Assembly (NCBI GenBank): GCA_002395135.1
Contig: DGWC01000075.1
Location: 1-31,865 of the forward strand
Length of the DNA stretch: 31,865 nt
Reading direction: 5' to 3'
Origin: Prevotella sp. UBA4268
GTDB taxonomy: Bacteria > Bacteroidota > Bacteroidia > Bacteroidales > Bacteroidaceae
Shown one piece after another: positions 31,473-31,865 of this stretch. How positions within the stretch are numbered: position 1 is the first letter of the stretch; the number at the start of each line of letters is the position of its first letter. Position numbers and translations under genes: made by a program. The notes under the pieces were generated by a model. The model was not told the DNA's origin. It made no database searches and worked only from the letters and a program-made list of their open reading frames with translations.

Positions 31473-31865
31473 TCAATGGTGGAACAGGCGCACACCAGTG
31501 AATGCCATGGCAATGCCGTATTTGTCGCATGTCATGATGACATGGTCGTCGCGCACCGAACCGCCTGCCTGGGCAATATACTGCACGCCGCTCTTGTGGG
31601 CACGCTCAATGTTGTCGCCGAAGGGGAAGAAAGCATCGCTGCCCAGGGCAACGCCCGTGTTCTTCGCTATCCACTCCTTCTTTTCCTCACGCGTGAGCAC
31701 CTCGGGTTTCTCCTTGAAGAACTGCTGCCAGATACCATCAGCCAGCACGTCGTCGTGGTCGTCGCTGATATATACATCGATGGTGTTGTCGCGGTCAGCG
31801 CGTCGGATGCCGTCCACAAACGGCAGGTTCATCACCTTGGGATGCTGGCGCAGCCACCAGATGTC
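31473..31865 (-). CDS. purH: AICAR transformylase / IMP cyclohydrolase, C-terminal part
   Basis: The visible 130 residues are the C-terminus of PurH, which carries out the last two steps of IMP synthesis. GSDAFFPFGDNIERAHKSGV, QAGGSVRDDHVIMTCDKYGI and AMAFTGVRLFHH at the end are highly conserved in the transformylase domain. The coding frame is open to the window edge, so about three quarters of the gene lies beyond base 31865. One conserved position normally Pro in QPGGS reads Ala. Confidence 0.96.
   Translation of the reverse strand, partial: DIWWLRQHPKVMNLPFVDGIRRADRDNTIDVYISDDHDDVLADGIWQQFFKEKPEVLTREEKKEWIAKNTGVALGSDAFFPFGDNIERAHKSGVQYIAQAGGSVRDDHVIMTCDKYGIAMAFTGVRLFHH

Overview
The window comes from a Bacteroidales bacterium, most likely a Prevotella-like member of Prevotellaceae. 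The evidence is a consistent set of Bacteroidetes promoters (TAnnTTTG at -7, often with TTTG 19-20 bases upstream), a PorT-type component of the type IX secretion system (T9SS), a T9SS C-terminal sorting domain, an exbB-exbD-exbD-tonB cluster, and a secreted protein ending in the 'VYDLSGRR...GKK' tail common in Prevotella. No genome search was possible, so the genus is an inference.

Layout. 1-3600 is mostly housekeeping: the start of a small membrane protein gene, a 22-bp tandem repeat array, a two-gene 5'-nucleotidase-like pair (C-terminal domain gene first, catalytic domain gene second), porT, and an eight-cysteine ferredoxin behind an operator-like promoter. 3600-16850 is an accessory Rhs polymorphic-toxin island, read entirely on the minus strand. 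16946-24300 holds a TPR/membrane/HTH regulator and an ExbB-ExbD-ExbD-TonB-PstS-like-TPR operon. 24390-31865 holds an aminotransferase, ribBA, an LptF/LptG-family permease, a START-like protein, tRNA-Met(CAT), a secreted protein, a small basic protein and the C-terminal part of purH.

The Rhs island is the notable part. Its operon runs DUF3244-like secreted protein, a 144-residue T9SS-sorted protein, a 2140-residue SpvB/FG-GAP/Rhs protein with a nuclease-like tip, then its presumed immunity gene. Downstream lie a truncated tip fragment with an immunity gene, then a 530-residue 'mini-Rhs' with its own promoter, signal peptide, Rhs core and unrelated tip, then its immunity gene, then two paralogous small membrane proteins.

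Two repeats frame the cassettes. A 478-bp stretch of Rhs core DNA (6316-6793 and 10441-10918, no indels) lies upstream of each tip. A MITE-like element of 207/209 bp (4527-4733 and 8559-8767, about 96% identical, 22-bp terminal inverted repeats) lies just after each immunity gene. The arrangement core, tip, immunity, MITE therefore occurs twice, so homologous exchange could swap a toxin tip together with its immunity gene. Each MITE also carries a well-formed promoter pointing into the next orphan cassette. This combination is the best candidate for something undescribed in the window.
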